Source: a bacterium (GTDB lineage Bacteria; Electryoneota; Electryoneia; Electryoneales; Electryoneaceae). Taken from it: a stretch of DNA of 58,944 nt. This document shows positions 8,589 through 17,162 of this stretch, piece by piece. Position numbers and translations under genes: made by a program. The stretch is taken from contig JAHLLH010000008.1 in the NCBI GenBank assembly GCA_020444265.1, forward strand, positions 1 through 58,944, given 5' to 3'. The notes under the pieces are model-generated. The model saw only the letters and a list, made by a program, of their open reading frames with translations, did no database searches and was not told the DNA's origin. How positions within the stretch are numbered: the stretch's first letter is position 1; every line of letters starts with the position of its first letter.

Positions 8589-9179
8589 ATGATGATGAAG
8601 CATTCATCATTTGCATTGATTCTCTTGGTCGTCCTTCTTGTCCTACCTGCCCAAGCGAGAAACAAGGAGAAAATTCGCACGGAAACTTTCGACCCTCCGC
8701 ATGAAGTGCTCGGCCTGATGGCCAGCAGCGCCCGGTACCGGGAGGCGGGCACACTCTACCGTGTCGACCTCGCAGAAGCAGACACTTTGCTGAACTGGAT
8801 GATTCCTGCCAAATCGATGGTGCACTTCAGGGAGGATGGTGTCACCCCGAAGTATGTCTTCCTCTCCAGCAAAACCCGTCTCGATTCGCTGCTCGTCCAT
8901 GGTTCCGGTCACAATTGGATGACCACCTTTCACCCGAATGGACGATTGAAAACCGTCTGGCTTGCCGAGGATATCGTGATTGACGGAATCCCCATCCGCA
9001 AGGCAACCTTCTGGCGCGCGGTTCGTTCACGAGCTGCCACAAGGTTCCATGATAACGGTCAACTAAAGCTGGCCTGGTTGAGCCGTGACATCGAGATTCA
9101 AGGACACGCATTCAAGAAAGGCGATTGGGTTGCCTTCGATAAAGAAGGGAACGTCGATTTGGACCCGATCATCGACTAA
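8589..9179 (+). CDS. Secreted YwqK/MORN-like repeat protein
   Basis: 196 residues from the first of three consecutive ATG codons (8589), which follow GGGAGTGGGGG; any of the three could be used. A signal peptide is evident (KHSSFALILLVVLLVLPAQA). Two copies of a pattern of the form F-x-x-NG-x-L-K-x-x-W-L-x-x-D-I-x-I-x-G are visible (around FHPNGRLKTVWLAEDIVIDG and FHDNGQLKLAWLSRDIEIQG). Such NG-x-L repeats are seen in YwqK-like antitoxin-module and MORN-like proteins. Export makes a toxin-antitoxin role unlikely; an envelope scaffold or binding protein is more plausible. Function is not known. A weak hairpin (AGGC/GCCT, about 9189-9202) follows the stop. Confidence 0.75.
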   Translation: MMMKHSSFALILLVVLLVLPAQARNKEKIRTETFDPPHEVLGLMASSARYREAGTLYRVDLAEADTLLNWMIPAKSMVHFREDGVTPKYVFLSSKTRLDSLLVHGSGHNWMTTFHPNGRLKTVWLAEDIVIDGIPIRKATFWRAVRSRAATRFHDNGQLKLAWLSRDIEIQGHAFKKGDWVAFDKEGNVDLDPIID

Positions 9180-9290
9180 TCTCAGGTAGAGGCCTCGGCC
9201 TAATTTGTAAAAAGAACGAGCATGACTTGCATCAATCTTTGGTTAACCGAACATTGACGACTGGCACGGTACAACAACAAGGAAACCATC

Positions 9291-9626
9291 ATGGACCTGG
9301 GTGTATTCTCGATCAGCCTCGCAGTCAAAGATTTGAAAGCCTCCCTGGATTTTTATCAGAAACTGGGATTTGAAATCCTCGACGGGGATGGCGAGCATTG
9401 GCAGATACTGCAACATGAATCGGTGAAAATCGGCCTCTTCCAGGGAATGTTTGAGAAGAACTGCCTGACCTGGAATCCGACAGATGTTCGCAGCCTGCAG
9501 AAGAATCTCCGTGAACAAGGAGTCGAGCTGATCCAGGAAGCGGATGAATCGACCACCGGTCCTGCTCATATCACCATGCTCGATCCGGATGGAAACCCGA
9601 TTCTCTTCGATCAGCACAACGATTGA
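9291..9626 (+). CDS. VOC (glyoxalase/bleomycin resistance) family protein
   Basis: 111 residues, the usual size of a single-unit vicinal-oxygen-chelate protein. The paired beta-alpha-beta-beta-beta modules are recognisable: [22 protein letters not shown] at the start and [20 protein letters not shown] at the end. The terminal DPDGNPILF(D/E) motif is typical of small uncharacterised VOC proteins. Metal ligands are uncertain (an acidic residue in the last strand is missing or shifted). Members range from lyases to drug-binding proteins, so no substrate is proposed. The gene stands alone between the YwqK-like gene and the CPBP protease gene. Confidence 0.85.
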   Translation: MDLGVFSISLAVKDLKASLDFYQKLGFEILDGDGEHWQILQHESVKIGLFQGMFEKNCLTWNPTDVRSLQKNLREQGVELIQEADESTTGPAHITMLDPDGNPILFDQHND

Positions 9627-9692
9627 TCATTACGATAGACCATTTTTGACGTCCGGTTCCGTCAGATGTGATTCATCACAAAGGGGGAGTTG

Positions 9693-10574
9693 ATGAACAG
9701 GATATCTGATGTGGTGAAGGATGCACAGGGAATGAGGGTGAAAAACCCTCTTCTACGGCTTTTGATCGCCACGGGGTTTTTTCTTGCACCCGTGCTGATT
9801 GCGGCTGTGATCAAAATGGGGATGCGTTCGGCAGGGATCAATGACCTGCTCGCTCTCCGTCTGGTACATCTCTTCGTGACAATCGGTCTGCTGGTCTGGA
9901 GCTACTCGCTCTATTTAAAGTGGATTGAGCGCAGGTCCCTCTCGGAACTCTCCTTACGCCACGCTCCGCGTGACTTGGGAATCGGGTTGCTGGTTGGATT
10001 TGTGCTGATTTCCCTGTCCGTCCTCATCCTCTGGATCGCCGGGGTATACAAGGTTGAGGGTGTGCAAATCGCGTTGCGCCTCTTTAAGTGGCCTGTGCTC
10101 TTCCTGGTAACCGTTTTCATAGAAGAGCTGTTCTTCCGTGGCATCATGCTGCGTCTGCTGGACGAAGCTCTGGGGACCATCATCGCCGTTCTAATCAGCG
10201 GTACCCTTTTCGGCCTGCTGCACTGGACGAATGAAGGAGCCACCCTCTGGTCGAGCCTCGCGGTGGCGGTGGAAGGTGGCATCATGGTCGGCTTCTTCTG
10301 GCGGCTGTCGGGTCGGCTTTGGGGTGTCCTCGGCCTTCATTATGCCTGGAATACCGTCCAGGGCCCTCTTTTCGGATTCGATGTATCCGGCAGTCCCCAG
10401 ATGGGATTCATGCAGGCCTCCCTCACTGGTCCCACAATCCTGACTGGGGGCGCATTCGGCTTGGAGAACACGATCATCACAGTGACTCTGACCCTGATCG
10501 CCACTCTGATCTTCTACCGGATGGCACGGACCCGAGGAGCATGGACCTCGCCACCCTGGAAACGATCTGTGTGA
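9693..10574 (+). CDS. CPBP family intramembrane metalloprotease
   Basis: 293 residues from the ATG at 9693, preceded by AGGGGGAG. About seven to eight membrane segments. The CPBP (Abi/Rce1) motifs are present: EE-x-x-x-R in FIEELFFRG, then H in GLLHWTNEG and the last motif GLHYAWNTVQG. These residues form the metal/catalytic centre of CAAX-type prenyl proteases and bacteriocin self-immunity proteins. The bacterial substrates are mostly unknown. A clean terminator follows at 10578-10611. Confidence 0.9.
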   Translation: MNRISDVVKDAQGMRVKNPLLRLLIATGFFLAPVLIAAVIKMGMRSAGINDLLALRLVHLFVTIGLLVWSYSLYLKWIERRSLSELSLRHAPRDLGIGLLVGFVLISLSVLILWIAGVYKVEGVQIALRLFKWPVLFLVTVFIEELFFRGIMLRLLDEALGTIIAVLISGTLFGLLHWTNEGATLWSSLAVAVEGGIMVGFFWRLSGRLWGVLGLHYAWNTVQGPLFGFDVSGSPQMGFMQASLTGPTILTGGAFGLENTIITVTLTLIATLIFYRMARTRGAWTSPPWKRSV

Positions 10575-10577
10575 CTC

Positions 10578-10611
10578 AAAAAACGCTTGGATCATCCGAT
10601 TCAAGCGTTTT
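10578..10611 (+). terminator. Rho-independent terminator after the CPBP gene
   Basis: AAAACGCTTG (10580-10589) pairs with CAAGCGTTTT (10602-10611). The A-rich left arm and T-rich right arm could make it act in both directions. Confidence 0.8.
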
Positions 10612-10675
10612 GAATGTGGAGCTTCCTTAGAACAGTAGAAGCATGTCTTGCGACCGGTCTTTGCGGGAGGAGAGG

Positions 10676-12229
10676 ATGGATCGAGCTGAACGAGTGGCTG
10701 GAGGATTAGCTCCCCTCGCTTGGGTAGGGCTTTCCGCGTTTGCCATGGCACGTCTGATGATCTACCTGTTCACCGGGGCGCCAGGTGAGTTCGGTTGGTT
10801 TCGGGACGAACTCTACTACCTCGCCTGTGCGGATCATCTTGCCTGGGGCTATGTCGATCACCCTCCCCTCTCCGTCTTTCTGCTCGCGGTCGGTCGCTTC
10901 CTCTTAGGTGAGTCCCTGTTTGCTGTACGTCTGGTCTCTTCCCTTGTCAGCTCGCTTTGGCTGATCGGAATCGGGCTGCTGGCTCGTGAGATGGGGGGTG
11001 ACAAACGAGCGCAGCTCCTTGCAGCGGTCCTTGCCTTTGCTGCTCCCCAATTCTGGGGGATGCATGGCTACTACTCGATGAATGTCTTTGATGGGCTCTT
11101 CTGGCTGGGAGCATTTCTGCTGATGGCCCGGATGCTCCGTATCGGGGACCAAAAGCTCTGGTTAGCACTGGGATTCTGGTTGGGGATCGGCCTGCTGAAT
11201 AAAATCAGCCTGCTCTGGTTTGGTGCCGGACTGCTGGTGGCGTTGCTGATCAGCCCGCAACGAAGATGGCTGCTCAACTGGCGTCCCTATGCCGGGGCGG
11301 GGATCGCATTCCTGCTGTTTTCACCTTATCTCATCTGGCAGATGGTCCATGACTGGCCGACCTTGCTTTTCATGCGCAACGCCATGCAGTACAAGTACGT
11401 GGACCGTTCCCTGCTTGACCTGCTTTCGTCTCTTGTCCTGGACATGCACCCGGCGACCCTGCCGTTCTGGCTGGGTGGATTTGTCGCGTTGCTGTTCTAC
11501 AAGCCGATCCGAGCTTTCCGCCCCCTTGCCTGGCTTTTCATAACGGTCCTTGCGATCCTCACAGCTTCAGGATCTGCAAAACCGAGCTACCTTAGCCCCT
11601 CTCTGGTCCTGCTCTTCGCAGCGGGAGCGATTCTGTTAAGCGGCTGGACCAGGAACAAGCTTCGCTGGCTTCCTCTCGCAATCACCCTTCTTACAGCAGC
11701 CCAGGGGCTACCCTTCATTCCATTCGCCATTCCAGTGCTGGATGAGGAAGAGTATGTCTCCTACGCCGAATTAATGGGGATTGGACCTTCGACCAGTGAG
11801 CGCAAGGAACTTGGACCTCTGCCGCAGCACTTCGCAGACCGTCACGGCTGGGAAGAGCTTGCGGTAGAAGTATCGACTGCGTATCAATCCCTGACTCCCG
11901 AAGAGCAACTGGACTGTGCCGTGTTGGTCTGGAACTACGGTGAAGCAGGGGCAATCGATTACTACCGTAGCAACAATCCACTTCCACCGGTCTACTGCGG
12001 ACATAACAACTACTACCTCTGGGGTCCTCCGGCAGAAACCGCATCAGTTTGGATCATCCTGGGGGCGGAAGAGGATGACCTTATGGATGAATTTGAGCAG
12101 GTTGAGATGGTTGGAGAGTGGGACAACCCTTGGGCGATGCCCTACGAACGTCACCAGTGGATTCGCATCTGCAGGCAGCCCTACCGTACGATTCAAGAGA
12201 TTTGGCCTGAGTTGCGGAACTTCAACTGA
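10676..12229 (+). CDS. Glycosyltransferase family 39 (PMT/ArnT-like) membrane protein
   Basis: 517 residues from the ATG at 10676, chosen because GGGAGGAGAGG lies directly before it; an ATG 33 nt upstream is less well supported. The N-terminal loop carries the acidic signature of the dolichyl/undecaprenyl-phosphate-sugar-dependent transferases (FRDELYYLACADHLAWGYVDHPP: D-E and D-H-P-P). About ten membrane segments follow, then a C-terminal soluble domain of about 150 residues. Members transfer a sugar from a polyprenyl phosphate carrier to protein, lipid A or another lipid on the periplasmic face. The acceptor is unknown. It stands alone between the CPBP gene and the exported amidohydrolase. 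Confidence 0.88.
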   Translation: MDRAERVAGGLAPLAWVGLSAFAMARLMIYLFTGAPGEFGWFRDELYYLACADHLAWGYVDHPPLSVFLLAVGRFLLGESLFAVRLVSSLVSSLWLIGIGLLAREMGGDKRAQLLAAVLAFAAPQFWGMHGYYSMNVFDGLFWLGAFLLMARMLRIGDQKLWLALGFWLGIGLLNKISLLWFGAGLLVALLISPQRRWLLNWRPYAGAGIAFLLFSPYLIWQMVHDWPTLLFMRNAMQYKYVDRSLLDLLSSLVLDMHPATLPFWLGGFVALLFYKPIRAFRPLAWLFITVLAILTASGSAKPSYLSPSLVLLFAAGAILLSGWTRNKLRWLPLAITLLTAAQGLPFIPFAIPVLDEEEYVSYAELMGIGPSTSERKELGPLPQHFADRHGWEELAVEVSTAYQSLTPEEQLDCAVLVWNYGEAGAIDYYRSNNPLPPVYCGHNNYYLWGPPAETASVWIILGAEEDDLMDEFEQVEMVGEWDNPWAMPYERHQWIRICRQPYRTIQEIWPELRNFN

Positions 12230-12273
12230 ACGATCTGTATTGTAGCAAGATGATGTGGTCTACTGGAGAAGCC

Positions 12274-13824
12274 ATGATGAAGCAGTCTGGTTGCCTTTTG
12301 CGATTTAGTCTGGTGATGCTTGCCGTGACGCTGATGAGCCTTCCACTCCAAGCTCAGGGCATGGATAATGCCAATACTGAAGGTACTGGCTATACCTATC
12401 CCGGACTGATCGATGCCCACGCTCACCTCGCTGGTTTGGGAAGGACCTTGGAAGAGGTGCGTCTCTTCGGCACAGAGTCGGTCGGTGAGGTGGTTGAGAA
12501 GGTCCGAGCACGATCTGAGACTCTCTCGCAGGATGTATGGCTCAATGGGAGAGGGTGGGATCAGAATGATTGGCCGAAGAAGGAATACCCCACCTGGCGC
12601 GACCTCGAGGGAATCCCGCAACCGGTTTACCTTCGACGTGTCGATGGCCATGCTGCCTGGCTGAACCGAAGAGCCCTCGAGCTTTGCGGGATTGATGCTG
12701 CGACAATCGATCCGGATGGTGGGAGGATTGTACGCGATAAAGAGGGGAACCCGACCGGGATCCTGATCGACAATGCTGTGGACCTCGCAGCGGCGGCGCG
12801 TCCTAAGAAGAGAGCCGAAGATGTGGAACGTTGGCTGGTCACTGCGATGGAAGAATGCAACCGTCTCGGCCTCACCGGGGTTCATGATGCCGGCATCGAT
12901 TCGATCACCCTGGCTGTCTACAAACGGCTTGCTGATGAAGGACGACTGACACTTCGTATCTACGCTATGCTTGAGGGGGCGCATCTCAACTGGGCCATGC
13001 GGAAGATGGAGGAGGGGACGTACCAGCATCCGAGTGGAATGCTGACCGTCCGAGCTGTCAAGCTGTACGCAGATGGTGCGCTGGGGTCACGTGGGGCGGC
13101 ACTGCTCGAGGATTATGCAGATGATCCGGGCAATCGTGGCCTGCTGGTAACCCCGCTCGACACCATTCAGATGGTTGCAGAGCATGCGCTTCGGCACGGT
13201 TTCCAGGTTTGTACACATGCCATCGGGGACCGTGGGAATCGTGTCACCCTCGATGCCTATGAAGCCGCGCTGAGGAATATGCCTGTCGAGGATCACCGCT
13301 TCCGGATCGAGCATGCTCAAGTTGTTGCGTTGTCTGACATCCCGCGATTTGCTGAACTGGGAATCATTCCATCCATGCAGCCGACGCATGCGACTTCTGA
13401 TATGCCTTGGGCAGAGGAGCGGCTGGGGGAGGATCGTCTGGAAGGAGCCTATGCATGGCAGCAATTTCTGGATGCGGGCTGCTTACTGCCATTTGGCTCC
13501 GATTTCCCGGTGGAGCGTCCAGATCCTCGTCTCGGCTTGTACGCAGCCGTCACTCGTATGGACGCAGAAGGAAACCCGGAAGGTGGATGGCTACCCGATC
13601 AGCGAGTCAGCCGTGAGCAGGCGCTGGCTGGCTTTAGCAGGAATGCTGCCTTTGCAGCATTCGAAGAAGATGCATGGATGAACGGGGACCTGGGCGACTC
13701 GACAACATTCGATCGCGACCTACTTACCTGCACCCCGCAAGAGCTGCTCGAGGCAAAGGTTCTGTTGACAATTGTCAATGGCAGGGTTGTTTACGATGCT
13801 GATCATTCAGACGATGGGGATTGA
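12274..13824 (+). CDS. Exported amidohydrolase (YtcJ-like, amidohydrolase family 3)
   Basis: 516 residues from the ATG at 12274, preceded by GGAG. A signal peptide is visible (LLRFSLVMLAVTLMSLPLQAQ). The metal site begins with PGLIDAHAHLAGLG (H-x-H), and the YtcJ-type motifs follow: WLNGRGWDQNDWP, YLRRVDGHAAWLNRRAL, LTGVHDAGID, KLYADGALGSRGAAL, CTHAIGDRGNR, FRIEHAQVV and LPFGSDFPVE. This is a metal-dependent hydrolase acting on amide or similar bonds of unknown substrate. Most relatives are cytosolic or periplasmic; here export is predicted. The spacing to the preceding glycosyltransferase is 44 bp, so co-transcription is possible. Confidence 0.9.
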   Translation: MMKQSGCLLRFSLVMLAVTLMSLPLQAQGMDNANTEGTGYTYPGLIDAHAHLAGLGRTLEEVRLFGTESVGEVVEKVRARSETLSQDVWLNGRGWDQNDWPKKEYPTWRDLEGIPQPVYLRRVDGHAAWLNRRALELCGIDAATIDPDGGRIVRDKEGNPTGILIDNAVDLAAAARPKKRAEDVERWLVTAMEECNRLGLTGVHDAGIDSITLAVYKRLADEGRLTLRIYAMLEGAHLNWAMRKMEEGTYQHPSGMLTVRAVKLYADGALGSRGAALLEDYADDPGNRGLLVTPLDTIQMVAEHALRHGFQVCTHAIGDRGNRVTLDAYEAALRNMPVEDHRFRIEHAQVVALSDIPRFAELGIIPSMQPTHATSDMPWAEERLGEDRLEGAYAWQQFLDAGCLLPFGSDFPVERPDPRLGLYAAVTRMDAEGNPEGGWLPDQRVSREQALAGFSRNAAFAAFEEDAWMNGDLGDSTTFDRDLLTCTPQELLEAKVLLTIVNGRVVYDADHSDDGD

Positions 13825-13933
13825 TCTCACGGCTATTCGTGACGTATGATAAGAGAACCCCGCACTGATCCGCTAGACTGCAGCAGGACCTGAGCCGGCC
13901 TTTGTGTTTGCTGCACCAGCACGGAGACAAACC

Positions 13934-14752
13934 ATGAAGCATGTGATGGCACGGTTCCGCTTCCCGCGTCGGCCACAATCCGTCACCCAGACATTGATTA
14001 CCCTTTCGGCGACAGCTCTAGTCGCCCTGCTGTTGCTCGTTGGTGCCACCAGTACCGCTGTGGCGCAGGGGTATGGTCGTGTGATCTACGAGGAAGAATT
14101 GGATGCCGAGCCGCCGGTTCGGCCCTACATTCTCGGCTATGTGGGCATGGGTGACCCAGTGGACGACGCCTACAAAGAAGTCTTCTCAGACCCCTACTTC
14201 CGTATCGGAGGTGGTTTTGGAATGCGTTTCGGTTCTTTTGGAGCAGAAGTCATCCTTCGTCAGGGATCGGTGAAAGAGACCCATCTGGTTCCAATTCAAA
14301 CGATCGGGACTGAGGAATTCCGCACCTTTTCCTTCGGCACGACGGAGGTCCAGGCTCGTTTTTACGTGACCCCGAACGTTGGTCCCGTGCGGCTTCCCGC
14401 CGGTTTGGGCATTGGTATCATGAATATGACCGTTGACCGTGGCTTCCCAGGCGTCTATGATCGTTTCGGTAGCGGGGATGTCTTCATCAGCCCATTTCTC
14501 GGCGTTGAATACGAGGTGAATTCCTCCCTTGCTGTCGGTCTTGAGGTGGAATACACTTCGGGGGATGTCACCTTCAACCAGAGCCAGGTGTGGGTCGATC
14601 AATACGGCAGCATCAACCATGGCCAGATTGGTCATGGAGAGAGCTTCTGGGATACGGTAGGTGGTTCGGACAAGAATGTATTTGAGTCGGGGGGACTCGT
14701 GCTTTCCATGCGTGCAGTGATCTACATTCCGACCTACCGGGGTAACAACTGA
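13934..14752 (+). CDS. Outer-membrane beta-barrel-like protein
   Basis: 272 residues from the ATG at 13934 with GGAG ten bases upstream; a GTG reading starting 30 nt earlier has no support. The N-terminus is a long signal peptide (QTLITLSATALVALLLLVGATSTAVAQG). The mature chain shows alternating hydrophobic/polar strands with many Gly and aromatic residues: GMRFGSFGAEVILRQGS, VQARFYVTPNVGPVRLPAGL, PFLGVEYEVNSSLAVGLEV. This resembles eight-stranded outer-membrane barrels (OmpA/OprF-like fold families). There is no peptidoglycan-binding domain. Role unknown. A strong terminator follows. Confidence 0.8.
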   Translation: MKHVMARFRFPRRPQSVTQTLITLSATALVALLLLVGATSTAVAQGYGRVIYEEELDAEPPVRPYILGYVGMGDPVDDAYKEVFSDPYFRIGGGFGMRFGSFGAEVILRQGSVKETHLVPIQTIGTEEFRTFSFGTTEVQARFYVTPNVGPVRLPAGLGIGIMNMTVDRGFPGVYDRFGSGDVFISPFLGVEYEVNSSLAVGLEVEYTSGDVTFNQSQVWVDQYGSINHGQIGHGESFWDTVGGSDKNVFESGGLVLSMRAVIYIPTYRGNN

Positions 14753-14787
14753 GCCAACGATATGCTCAGCCTGTCGATATGCTTTTG

Positions 14788-14814
14788 ATCCCGGCTGACG
14801 CTGGGATTTTTTTT
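14788..14814 (+). terminator. Rho-independent terminator after the barrel protein gene
   Basis: ATCCCGGC (14788-14795) pairs with GCTGGGAT (14800-14807) with one G-U pair, followed by an uninterrupted run of T. Confidence 0.92.
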
Positions 14815-14839
14815 ACCACAACACGAGAGGGATCGTACC

Positions 14840-15625
14840 GTGGAACTGGCTACCGTGAAAGTTCATACACTCAATGGAACCGCCTACATCACGATGAACC
14901 GTCCCGAGCGACGGAACGCCTTCAACAGCCAGATGGTTGCCGACCTGACTGAAGCATTCCGGTCAATGCTGGATAATGAGTCCCGTTGTATCGTCCTCAG
15001 TGGTGAGGGGAGTGCGTTCAGTGCCGGGGCAGACCTGAACTACATGAAGCAGATCCGAGACGCGGGCAAAGAAGCCAACCTGGCCGATGCGATGGCACTT
15101 GCTGATCTGCTGGACCTGATCTACACCTTCCCCAAGCCTGTCATCGCCCAAATCCCGGGACCGGCCATCGGCGGAGGGCTGGGATTGATCGCGGCATGCG
15201 ACATGGCGATTGCGAAACAGGGTTCCTTCTTCGCTTTTTCCGAGGTAAAACTTGGCCTGATCCCTGCTGTGATTGGACCGTTTGTCGTAAAGAAAATCGG
15301 GGAAAGTGCCGCGAGACGATACATGCTGACTGGGGACCGTTTCCACGCTGAAACGGCTCGCGAGATGGGTCTTGTGCACCAGGTTGTCGTCCATGGCGAC
15401 CTCGATAATGCGGTGCGCAAACTGGCGGAAACAGTCGAGCAGGCAGGCCCGAACGCATTGACGGCCTGTAAAGAGCTGATCCGTCGCTGTGGCGAGGAGC
15501 CGCTTGATTCACTCAAGGAATGGACTGCACAACAGATTGCCACGTTGCGTGCCAGTGATGAGGGTCAGGAAGGCATGGCATCCTTCCTTGATAAACGGGA
15601 ACCTTCCTGGCGAAAGGGAGTCTGA
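14840..15625 (+). CDS. Enoyl-CoA hydratase/isomerase family protein (methylglutaconyl-CoA hydratase-like)
   Basis: 261 residues, the standard crotonase length. Start is GTG with GAGAGGG upstream. Oxyanion-hole segments are present: GSAFSAGADLNYMKQ (first) and GPAIGGGLGLIAACDMAIA (second), then FAFSEVKLGLIPAVIGPFV. The last motif, together with the carboxylase genes elsewhere in the window, resembles LiuC/methylglutaconyl-CoA hydratases of leucine breakdown, but general fatty-acid enoyl-CoA hydratase cannot be excluded. One glutamate is visible in the E-V-K-L-G-L catalytic region. Its stop is 6 bp before the start of a TonB-C-like gene, suggesting an operon of two unrelated proteins. Confidence 0.88.
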   Translation: MELATVKVHTLNGTAYITMNRPERRNAFNSQMVADLTEAFRSMLDNESRCIVLSGEGSAFSAGADLNYMKQIRDAGKEANLADAMALADLLDLIYTFPKPVIAQIPGPAIGGGLGLIAACDMAIAKQGSFFAFSEVKLGLIPAVIGPFVVKKIGESAARRYMLTGDRFHAETAREMGLVHQVVVHGDLDNAVRKLAETVEQAGPNALTACKELIRRCGEEPLDSLKEWTAQQIATLRASDEGQEGMASFLDKREPSWRKGV

Positions 15626-15631
15626 TCAACT

Positions 15632-16450
15632 GTGAAACGATTTCTCCTGATCCTGTTTCTGCTCGGTTGGTTGCTGACATATTCCCAGCCAGCCGTAGCT
15701 ATTGATGATCGTATCCTGATCCTGCCGCCATCGCTGCACACAAGCAGCAAAGCGGGTGACGTCGGTTGGCTCTGGGACCGGAGTGTTACCCTCTACCGCC
15801 AGGCCGTGTTGCAATCCGAACCCATCTCCCAGCAGGAGCAATTGGCCCTCTGGACCGGGGATACACTCCGGATTGATTTCTTCGATGTCGATGCGGCCTT
15901 GGAGTGGGGACAACAGTTCGAAGCGGATGTTGTGGTTCTGCTGGAATGGAACAGCGTTGGAGATGGACCCATAACGACGGTGTCGATGCAGCGATTCGAC
16001 CTCTGGTCTGGTGAAATCAGCGGGCCTGTCGAGCAGCCGACTCTCGAACTGGCTGTAGCAACTCTCGAACAGGAACGGTTTGTCTTCAATACAGATTTTA
16101 CGCCGGTTGATCAGCTGCTGCTGGACGCTGGACTGCCTGAGTCGGCTTACTCACCTCCGAGCTTTGGCGAGGGTCTGGATGCGGTTCACGATTACGCTCA
16201 CAAAACTCGGAGTTATCCTCCGGATGCGCTGATCCAGGGGATGGTCGGTACGGCGGATGTTCAGGTTACCGTTTCGTCAGCAGGGGTACCGGTTGATGTA
16301 AAGCTGCAACGGGTAACTCCTAAGTACCAGGACTTCGAAGCAGCGTTTGAAAAAGCATTGTGGGCGGTGAAATATTCGCCGGCACGATGGCAGGGTGAAG
16401 TGGTCAATGCCGTACTGATTCAGCGAATCCGTATGACACCAGTACCATAA
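15632..16450 (+). CDS. Exported protein with TonB-like C-terminal domain
   Basis: 272 residues, start GTG 6 bp after the hydratase stop, with AGGGAG upstream. A signal peptide (MKRFLLILFLLGWLLTYSQP, cleaved after AVA) is followed by a region of about 150 residues without recognised motifs. The C-terminal 80 residues match the TonB/energy-transducer fold: PPDALIQGMVGTADVQVTVS, then GVPVDVKLQRVTPKYQDFEA and WAVKYSPARWQGEVV, with the usual F/Y-x-P-A pattern. TonB proper is anchored by an N-terminal helix and has a Pro-rich linker; neither is present, so this is a periplasmic relative of the TonB-C domain rather than a classical energy transducer. Confidence 0.75.
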   Translation: MKRFLLILFLLGWLLTYSQPAVAIDDRILILPPSLHTSSKAGDVGWLWDRSVTLYRQAVLQSEPISQQEQLALWTGDTLRIDFFDVDAALEWGQQFEADVVVLLEWNSVGDGPITTVSMQRFDLWSGEISGPVEQPTLELAVATLEQERFVFNTDFTPVDQLLLDAGLPESAYSPPSFGEGLDAVHDYAHKTRSYPPDALIQGMVGTADVQVTVSSAGVPVDVKLQRVTPKYQDFEAAFEKALWAVKYSPARWQGEVVNAVLIQRIRMTPVP

Positions 16451-16459
16451 AATGAAAAT

Positions 16460-16482
16460 GGGAAACAAGCTGCTTGTCTCCC
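16460..16482. terminator. Hairpin between convergent genes
   Basis: GGGA-ACAAG and CTTGT-CTCCC pair around CTG between the plus-strand TonB-C gene and the minus-strand lamin-tail-like gene. No long T tract, so this may be only a weak bidirectional terminator. Confidence 0.5.
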
Positions 16483-16509
16483 TTGTGATCCTCACTTGAA
16501 ACCATCCTG

Positions 16510-16986
16510 TTAGATCGGTTGCAGCAGAAAACGTTCCGCTGGTGAGACTCGCTTCAAGCGCTTATTCACTGGAACTGGGACCTGGTAAGCTGCCAAATCA
16601 ATCGTTTTTCCACGTCTTGTGAGGAACAGTTTATCCGGACGTACGACCTGGAACAGGTAGACACTCTGTTTCGGGTTGACAAATCCGTGATAGACGTTGA
16701 GCTGCTGGTCATAGTAAGGTTTTCCACGACCTGAATGGATGCGCAAGGCGGTTAGCCCCGGCAGCGTGCCTTGAAGCCGCATGATAACTGTCTGTTTTGC
16801 CTCGCTACTGCCCAATGGGTAGGTCAGGTGCATCAGGGTGATATCATCGAGGGGAGCCGCAGAGCTGCTGGTGTTACGAATTTGAACCCACTCATGGTTG
16901 AGTTCTTCGTTTGATACCGCCGTGTTGAGCTTCTCGCTCTTCCCCTGCGGATTAACCATCGCAGCTTCAATGAGGAGTGATGCCAT
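16510..16986 (-). CDS. Small lamin-tail-domain-like protein
   Basis: 158 residues from the ATG at 16986, chosen because CGGAG is nine bases upstream; upstream ATG codons at 16995 and 17019 are alternatives. The sequence LIEAAMVNPQGKSEKLNTA, then NHEWVQIRNTSSSAAPLDDI, resembles the start of a lamin-tail (LTD) domain (A-x-x-NP-x-G, E-x-V-x-I-x-N, L-x-G-x-x-L). LTD domains are beta-sandwiches usually found in secreted or nuclease-linked proteins. No signal peptide is evident from this start. It is isolated, convergent with the TonB-C gene. Function unknown. Confidence 0.6.
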   Translation of the reverse strand: MASLLIEAAMVNPQGKSEKLNTAVSNEELNHEWVQIRNTSSSAAPLDDITLMHLTYPLGSSEAKQTVIMRLQGTLPGLTALRIHSGRGKPYYDQQLNVYHGFVNPKQSVYLFQVVRPDKLFLTRRGKTIDLAAYQVPVPVNKRLKRVSPAERFLLQPI

Positions 16987-17093
16987 CGTTTTCATCTCCG
17001 GGGAGGCGTGAAACATCAAGGTCCACGGACGTTGGCAACCGCAAATGCCAAGAAGAAAAAGATAGCGGCACGATGTTCATATTGCCAAGAGTA

Positions 17094-17141
17094 AGCCCCG
17101 ATCTGTGTGAAAAACCATTCTTTGGCACACAGAACGGGGCT
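17094..17141 (-). terminator. Inverted repeat after the second phosphate acyltransferase gene
   Basis: AGCCCCGATCTGTGTG (17094-17109) pairs with CACACAGAACGGGGCT (17126-17141) with one mismatch and a 16-nt loop, about 20 bp past the stop codon. There is no T tract on the minus strand, so terminator function is inferred from position only. Confidence 0.5.
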
Positions 17142-17162
17142 GATAGCGGAACAGAACCAATG

